Part shown: positions 32,073 to 36,867 of the stretch, in pieces
Layout: every line of letters starts with the position of its first letter
How positions within the stretch are numbered: the first letter of the stretch is position 1
Origin: Christensenella sp. UBA4675
GTDB taxonomy: Bacteria; Bacillota; Clostridia; Christensenellales; Borkfalkiaceae
DNA: 36,867 nucleotides
Assembly: GCA_002405165.1 (NCBI GenBank)
Contig: DHLF01000010.1
Coordinates: 14,905-51,771 of the forward strand
Direction of reading: 5' to 3'
Program-made: the position numbers and the translations under genes
The notes under the pieces: model-generated
What the model was told of the DNA's origin: nothing
The model's input: the letters and a program-made list of their open reading frames with translations, nothing else
Databases searched by the model: none

Positions 32073-32681
32073 TTACTTTTCTTCCTTTTTTAAAGTCGCA
32101 AGAATTTCTTTTAACAAGTCTTCCGTGGTGGGGTTAGCCTTTCTTTCTTCTTCGGCTTTAATTTTTGCTTGTTCTTCGGCTTGCTTTTTCTCTAACGCAA
32201 GTCTTTCTTCTTTTTCCGCACGGAATTTTTTAACGGCTTCTTTATCCCTTAGCTTAATTCCCTCTTTTTTCATTTCCTTTTTATCTTCTTTGGTGGGGAA
32301 GGCGTTTTTAATATCGTTTTTTAATTGTTCGTTTTTCTTTTGAATATTATTTATAGTTTTAACAATGGTAAACAATACAAACGCTATTATTATAAATTTA
32401 ATTATCGCACTGATAAATGCGCCCCAATCTATATATATAGAAGAAGCTAAATCAATCGCGCCCGTTTCGGTATAACCTTTCTTTAAAAAGGTAAATATTT
32501 CCGTTAAACTGTCTTTTCCGAGCATCAATGCTAAAATATAGTTTATAACGGGCATAATTATTTTGTTTGATAAAGTTGTAACTATAGCGGTAAACGCACT
32601 GCCTATAATTACGCCTACGGCAAGGTCTATTACGTTTCCTCTTTTGATAAAATCTCCGAATTCTTTAAAAAATTTTTTCAT
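32073..32681 (-). CDS. mscL: Large-conductance mechanosensitive channel with extended C-terminal helix
   Basis: MscL is a pentameric pore that opens under membrane tension during osmotic downshock. The 202-residue product has the amphipathic N-terminal helix (KKFFKEFGDFIKRGNVIDLAVGVIIGSAF), TM1, a periplasmic-side loop, TM2 (about 88-110) and the conserved C-terminal helix (TTEDLLKEILATLK). Between TM2 and that last helix is an extra charged stretch of about 60-70 residues (KKNEQLKNDIKNAF ... EERLALEKKQAEEQAKIKAEEERKA), making it longer than the usual 120-150. An AAGGAG site at 32689-32694 precedes the ATG. Confidence 0.94.
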   Translation of the reverse strand: MKKFFKEFGDFIKRGNVIDLAVGVIIGSAFTAIVTTLSNKIIMPVINYILALMLGKDSLTEIFTFLKKGYTETGAIDLASSIYIDWGAFISAIIKFIIIAFVLFTIVKTINNIQKKNEQLKNDIKNAFPTKEDKKEMKKEGIKLRDKEAVKKFRAEKEERLALEKKQAEEQAKIKAEEERKANPTTEDLLKEILATLKKEEK

Positions 32682-32746
32682 AAATTTTCTCCTTAGAGTA
32701 GTTTATTTCGTTAAAATTTTAATCCGATATATTTAAACTATATTAA

Positions 32747-32775
32747 ATTATACTTGTCCTTATAAAAACTGTCAA
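32747..32775 (-). promoter_or_regulatory. Consensus sigma-A promoter of mscL
   Basis: On the - strand TTGACA (32775-32770) and TATAAT (32752-32747) are both perfect, with a 17-base spacer. Confidence 0.88.
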
Positions 32776-32918
32776 GGTTTTAAAAACAAAAGAGTATTTT
32801 TTACTTTTTAACAATAATTCTTTAAAGTTTTTCAAGCGTAAATTTTATTTTTTTAGGGTTTAATTATACGTTTTATTTATAATCTGTGCAAATTTTAACA
32901 GTGTTAGCATTTTTGTTT

Positions 32919-32947
32919 ATAACATTTTTAAATATGCGGTATATAAT
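32919..32947 (+). promoter_or_regulatory. Probable promoter of the ABC-2 exporter operon
   Basis: TATAAT at 32942-32947 with a weak -35 (ATAACA, 32919-32924) 17 bases upstream. The start would be about 23 bases before the ATG at 32977. Confidence 0.55.
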
Positions 32948-32976
32948 AGCGTTGTAAATAAAAAAAGGAGAGCAAA

Positions 32977-33903
32977 ATGAGCGTTATCGAAGTTAATCAT
33001 TTTACAAAAGATTACGGATTCGGACGTGGCGTATTCGACGCTTCTTTCAAAGTAGAAAAGGGAGAAGTGTTCGGGTTTTTAGGTCCGAACGGAGCAGGAA
33101 AATCTACTACGATAAGACATTTAATGGGATTTTCCAAACCGCAAAGCGGTGAAACTAAGATTTTAGGAATGGACACCTTTGAAAACTACTATAAATTTTT
33201 AAATAAAGTCGGTTACATTCCGGGAGAAATCGCTCTTCCGGCAGGTCTAACGGGTTGGGAGTTTTTAAGAATGATGCAATCTATGCAAGGAATTAAAAAC
33301 GAAGAGCAGTTAAATAAAATGTTAAATCTGTTCGAGTTAGAGGACAACGTGCTGAAAGGCGAAACCAAAAGAATGAGTTTGGGAGTAAAAAGAAAGCTTG
33401 CGATAGTAGCTTCTTTTATGTCCGACCCCGAAGTTTTAATTTTGGACGAGCCGACCAGCGGACTTGACCCCGTAATGCAAAACGTATTCGTAGATTTTGT
33501 AAAAGAAGAAAAGAAAAGGGGTAAAACGATACTTTTATCCAGCCACATATTCAGCGAAGTAGACGACACTTGCGATAGAATTGCGATAATTAAAGACGGT
33601 AAAATTGTTTCTCAGTTCGTCGCCAACGATTTAAAACACGCGTCGGTCAAGTTTTATAGGGTTTCGTTTGCAAGTTTGCAAGATTACAATGCGTTTGTAA
33701 ATTCAAACAAACAGCACGTTAATTTAATTGAAAAAAACGAACAAGAAAAACAGGTCTATATATCGGTAGACGACAAATTTATCAACGAAGCGATAGCGGA
33801 ACTCAGTAAGTACGACATAAAATTTTTCGAAAACGAAAAAGAAACGCTAGAAGACTACTTTATGAAGTTTTATAAAGAAGACGCGGAATTCAAGGGGGTA
33901 TAA
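32977..33903 (+). CDS. ABC-2 exporter ATPase, first of two
   Basis: The 308-residue cytoplasmic ATPase has Walker A GPNGAGKST, a signature reading MSLGVKRKLAIVASF in place of LSGGQ, Walker B VLILDEPTSGLDP and the switch His in LLSSHIFSEVDD. A C-terminal accessory region of about 80 residues follows. It overlaps no gene and is followed after one base by a second ATPase of similar length, and together with the permease gene they form a three-gene operon. AAGGAG precedes the ATG. The substrate is not evident; such exporters handle antimicrobial peptides, lipids or drugs. Confidence 0.92.
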   Translation: MSVIEVNHFTKDYGFGRGVFDASFKVEKGEVFGFLGPNGAGKSTTIRHLMGFSKPQSGETKILGMDTFENYYKFLNKVGYIPGEIALPAGLTGWEFLRMMQSMQGIKNEEQLNKMLNLFELEDNVLKGETKRMSLGVKRKLAIVASFMSDPEVLILDEPTSGLDPVMQNVFVDFVKEEKKRGKTILLSSHIFSEVDDTCDRIAIIKDGKIVSQFVANDLKHASVKFYRVSFASLQDYNAFVNSNKQHVNLIEKNEQEKQVYISVDDKFINEAIAELSKYDIKFFENEKETLEDYFMKFYKEDAEFKGV

Positions 33904-33904
33904 A

Positions 33905-34816
33905 ATGGAAACTATCGAAATTCACAACCTTACCAAGGACTACGGTTTTTCTAGGGGAATATTCGGTATAGATTTAACCGTAAAACAAGGCGAGATGATG
34001 GGGTTTGTCGGGACGAACGGTTCGGGAAAAACGACTACGATAAGAAGTTTGCTCGGATTTATAAAACCGACAAGCGGTAACGCGTACGTCAACGGTTTAG
34101 AGTCGTGGGAAAATTCTTCCGAAATAGTTAAAAGCGTAGGATACGTTCCGGGCGAAATTGCATTCCCAGATCTCGCTACGGGTACTGAATTTTTAAGATG
34201 TCAAGCGGAGTTTTTAGGTCTTAAAGATATGACTTACGCTAACGAACTCATTAAAAAGTTGCAACTTGACCCAAGGGCGAACTTAAAGAGAATGAGTAAG
34301 GGTATGAAGCAAAAAACCGCGCTCGTTTGCGCGTTGATGAATAATTCCCCCATACTTATATTCGACGAGCCGACTACGGGACTTGACCCTTTAATGCGTC
34401 TTGCGTTTATGGATATTATAAAAGCCGAACACAAAAAAGGCAAAACTATTTTAATGTCCAGCCATATGTTTAACGAAATGGAAGATTCCTGCGATAAAGT
34501 CGCCTTAATAGATAAAGGTAAAATTATCGACGTTGCGGATATGAACGCGTTAAGAAATCGTCCGCAAAAGGACTTTAAAATAGAGTTTCACGAAAAATCC
34601 GATTACGAAAAATTCAAACAATCGGGATATACAATAATAAGGGATCAAGAAATTTACAATCAAGTAACGGTAACGTTGCCGTTCGATAAAATAAATCAAC
34701 TATTTTTCGACTTAAAGAACTTTAACGTAAAATTTATAACCGAAGTTAAATTTTCACTTGAAAAATACTTCAAACAAATTTTAATTGAAAAAAAGGAGAA
34801 CGAAAATGCTATTTAG
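33905..34816 (+). CDS. ABC-2 exporter ATPase, second of two
   Basis: The 303-residue ATPase parallels its upstream neighbour along its length: KDYGFSRGIFGIDL, Walker A GTNGSGKTT, GYVPGEIAFPDLATGTEFLR, signature MSKGMKQKTALVCAL, Walker B ILIFDEPTTGLDP and LMSSHMFNEMED. The pair look like duplicates that diverged, probably forming a heterodimer under one permease. It begins one base after the first ATPase stop, and its end overlaps the permease start by 11 bases. Confidence 0.92.
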   Translation: METIEIHNLTKDYGFSRGIFGIDLTVKQGEMMGFVGTNGSGKTTTIRSLLGFIKPTSGNAYVNGLESWENSSEIVKSVGYVPGEIAFPDLATGTEFLRCQAEFLGLKDMTYANELIKKLQLDPRANLKRMSKGMKQKTALVCALMNNSPILIFDEPTTGLDPLMRLAFMDIIKAEHKKGKTILMSSHMFNEMEDSCDKVALIDKGKIIDVADMNALRNRPQKDFKIEFHEKSDYEKFKQSGYTIIRDQEIYNQVTVTLPFDKINQLFFDLKNFNVKFITEVKFSLEKYFKQILIEKKENENAI

Positions 34817-36602
34817 TAAAGCTTTATTTAAACAATCGTGTAAGGCGAACAAAGTAATGTGGACTATAATTACTTTTGCCGTATGTTTTATGCTTGCCTG
34901 CGTAATGCTAATTTCGGGTGGCGGAAAAATAAGCAAAGTAAAAAACGGAATAGAAGACACCATTATAGAAAGCGAAATAGATACGGGCGTTAAAAAGACC
35001 GCTACTAACTACTATTTAGGCGAAATTAAAGCTTTAACAGCATACGATAACGCTTACAAAAATATAGAAAATACGGGCAATCAAGACGAAATGCAAGCAA
35101 CTATAAAAGCAATAGTAATAGGCGATAAAACGGACGCCGAAACCGTTGCGAAAGCAGATAAAGTTGCGGAACTTGCAAAAGCGTACACCGTTGCTTACAA
35201 AACCGCGACAGAAGCGGGTAAAACCGAAAAGGACGCTCAAGATTTTGCAGTTAACGCCGTTTCTACCGCAATTTACTCGCAAACTTACGCGGGACTAATT
35301 GCTTCGGGCGTAGAAGAAGTTCAGGCTCAACAACAAGCGCAAGCTACCGCGCAAGAATCGGTAAAAGGTCTAATAACCGTTTTCGTCGGATATTCTTATA
35401 ACGCAGGTTGCACGGCTTTAAAAACCGTTTACGACGAAGATAAAGTTCAAGAAATTTCTCAAATTTTCGCAGTTTCTTTAAAACTCGGTTTGGGCGGAGA
35501 TACCGAAAGCGCGTTATATCAAAAAATCAGCGCTAACGATACGTCGTTCGAGGATTCTTACAAGAGTGCGCTTTTAAGCGTAGACGAAAGAAAAGACTAC
35601 GCTTATAAAAGAATTTCGCAGTTAATTGCCGTAAATCTTACGGAAGAAACGTACGTTGAAAAGATGATTAGCAGTTTGTCCGGTTACGACGTAGACAGAA
35701 ATAAATACGAAGGTTTCGTTTACACCAACGACGCGGGCGTAAATGTTCCGAGATACGTCGGGAAAAGCGGATATATCTACATTCAAGACCTTTCGGAAGA
35801 CGTTTTGGTTACCTTAATTGCAAGAATCGAAAAGGACGTAGCGTTAGGAAAAGACGAGGTTGCCGTCTCCGACGAAATAGCGCAAGAACTTACCGCAAGC
35901 TTTTTAAGCGCGTTGTCATCGGACGTGTCTACCGCATTAAAAGAGGTCGGCGAAATGGATTTGTACGGCGTCGTAGTAGGTAGTATCTTCTATAAAATGG
36001 CAGGACTTTTGTTACCTATTATATATATGATAATGTGCGCTAACAACTTAATTGCAGGTCAAGTAGACAGCGGTTCTATGGCGTACGTTCTATCTACTTC
36101 CACTAAAAGAAAACAAGTAACCTTTACTCAGGCGGTATTTTTAATTGGTTCGCTATTTGCAATGTTCGTTTGCACGACTATCACCAGTGAAATTTGCTTA
36201 GCAATCGTTATGAAAGATTCTATAAGACTTACTTACGGTAAAGTTGCGTTATTGAATTTAGGCGCGTTCCTTACTATGTTCGGTATGAGCGGAATTTCTT
36301 TCCTTGCGTCTTGCTGGTTTAACAGAAGCAAATATTCTATGAGTTTAGGCGGCGGATTGAATATGTTCTTCTTAGTCGCTACGATGCTCGGATTGTTCGG
36401 TTCGCAAGTTATTCCTTCCATTATCAGATTGTCGGCGTTAAATTACTTTAACTACTTCTCGTTAATTTCGTTATTCGACAGTATTTCAATTTTAAGCGGA
36501 ACTCTTACGTTTATTTGGAAATGGGCAATTTTGGTTGCGATAGGCGTCGTTTGCTACTTCATCGGATTTAAAAAATTCGAAAAGAAAGACTTGCCGTTGT
36601 AA
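34806..36602 (+). CDS. ABC-2 exporter permease with large extracytoplasmic domain
   Basis: The 598-residue product has one N-terminal helix (about 17-37), an extracytoplasmic region of about 350 residues rich in Ala, Gln, Lys and Glu, then about five or six helices from residue 398 on (GLLLPIIYMIMCANNLIAGQVDSGSMAYVLSTSTKRKQV...). That last part is the ABC-2 permease core with the GSMAYVLSTP-like loop. I start at the ATG at 34806 because AAGGAG at 34793-34798 is seven bases upstream; the in-frame TTG at 34785 lies before the SD. One permease with two ATPases implies a homodimeric permease with a mixed ATPase pair. Confidence 0.88.
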   Translation: MLFSKALFKQSCKANKVMWTIITFAVCFMLACVMLISGGGKISKVKNGIEDTIIESEIDTGVKKTATNYYLGEIKALTAYDNAYKNIENTGNQDEMQATIKAIVIGDKTDAETVAKADKVAELAKAYTVAYKTATEAGKTEKDAQDFAVNAVSTAIYSQTYAGLIASGVEEVQAQQQAQATAQESVKGLITVFVGYSYNAGCTALKTVYDEDKVQEISQIFAVSLKLGLGGDTESALYQKISANDTSFEDSYKSALLSVDERKDYAYKRISQLIAVNLTEETYVEKMISSLSGYDVDRNKYEGFVYTNDAGVNVPRYVGKSGYIYIQDLSEDVLVTLIARIEKDVALGKDEVAVSDEIAQELTASFLSALSSDVSTALKEVGEMDLYGVVVGSIFYKMAGLLLPIIYMIMCANNLIAGQVDSGSMAYVLSTSTKRKQVTFTQAVFLIGSLFAMFVCTTITSEICLAIVMKDSIRLTYGKVALLNLGAFLTMFGMSGISFLASCWFNRSKYSMSLGGGLNMFFLVATMLGLFGSQVIPSIIRLSALNYFNYFSLISLFDSISILSGTLTFIWKWAILVAIGVVCYFIGFKKFEKKDLPL

Positions 36603-36637
36603 AAATTTCTTTTAAAATCTTAAATAATTAAAAATGA

Positions 36638-36674
36638 TTTCGGGTAGAAGTTTTGTTTATACTTTTACCCGAAA
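36638..36674 (+). terminator. Hairpin after the ABC-2 exporter operon
   Basis: TTTCGGGTAGAAG (36638-36650) pairs with CTTTTACCCGAAA (36662-36674), 13 bp with one G-U. No T-run follows, so termination strength is uncertain. Confidence 0.55.
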
Positions 36675-36800
36675 CGCATTAAATTGTGTTATCTTATCTA
36701 AAAAAACGCTATATATTGCATTTTTGGGGACAAGTCAAAAATCGCATAAAATATTTAAAAAAATAATTTAAATTTTTTTTAAAAAAGTTGCGAAAAAAAC

Positions 36801-36829
36801 TTGACACTTCTTTTTAAAAATGATATTAT
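36801..36829 (+). promoter_or_regulatory. Strong sigma-A promoter at the window end
   Basis: TTGACA at 36801-36806 and TATTAT at 36824-36829 with a 17-base spacer. The transcript would begin near 36836 and starts with a small hairpin, CTGTC (36837-36841) with GACAG (36854-36858). The gene is outside the window. Confidence 0.8.
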
Positions 36830-36867
36830 GTGTAAGCTGTCTAGAAGGAAACTGACAGAAAGCGACA

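Noticed and set aside
34785..34805. TTG start for the exporter permease
   Set aside because: The SD at 34793-34798 lies downstream of it and is correctly spaced for the ATG at 34806.

Overview
The window comes from an AT-rich, endospore-forming, Gram-positive anaerobe of the Clostridia type. This is inferred from four things: a firmicute-style spc/alpha ribosomal operon with rpsD between rpsK and rpoA; recognisable sporulation and germination genes (SipL-like, SpoIIR, SleB, YpeB, CotF-like); the clostridial small families DUF1540 and DUF4491; and serine-rich lipoproteins of a kind common in gut clostridia. I cannot place it below class. I see no tRNA, rRNA, insertion sequence, phage or CRISPR array.

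Layout. (1) 1-9627 is one long + strand operon: the tail of probable rplX, then rplE-rpsN-rpsH-rplF-rplR-rpsE-rpmD-rplO-secY-adk-map-infA-rpmJ-rpsM-rpsK-rpsD-rpoA-rplQ, closed by a clear terminator at 9599-9627. Gaps are short and most genes have strong Shine-Dalgarno (SD) sites. L17 is longer than usual because of lysine-rich insertions. (2) 9628-13065 holds a gene-free AT-rich gap and a large signal-peptide membrane protein whose Flg_new/InlB-like repeat lies after its transmembrane helix. (3) 13158-14161 (- strand) has veg and an acidic double zinc-ribbon protein. (4) 14445-20577 is a sporulation block: SipL-like, ispE, spoIIR, sleB, ypeB and two small coat-type genes. Two terminator-like hairpins here contain the ribosome binding site of the gene that follows. 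YpeB carries an extra N-terminal charged helix of about 195 residues. (5) 20658-23752 is a single-chain ABC ATPase/FtsX-type permease with its own consensus promoter and terminator. (6) 23866-30041 is a divergent pair: a 1683-residue surface lipoprotein with an SGNH esterase domain (- strand) and an AraC-family regulator (+ strand). Their promoters overlap at a 17-bp palindrome. (7) 30090-32775 holds DUF1540, rplI, a GmhB-like HAD phosphatase, DUF4491 and an extended MscL. (8) 32919-36674 is an ABC exporter operon with two ATPases and one permease. A strong promoter at 36801-36829 starts an unknown transcript that leaves the window.

How the parts fit together. Region 1 is core translation, secretion and transcription machinery. 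Region 4 links engulfment-stage signalling (SpoIIR), coat-cortex assembly (SipL-like) and germination cortex lysis (SleB/YpeB). The AraC/lipoprotein pair looks like a self-contained, switch-controlled surface polysaccharide-processing unit and is the most distinctive accessory element. No obviously new defence or mobile system is visible. The most unusual items are the overlapping divergent promoters, the modular esterase lipoprotein, the extended YpeB, the RBS-containing hairpins and the inverted-topology repeat protein.
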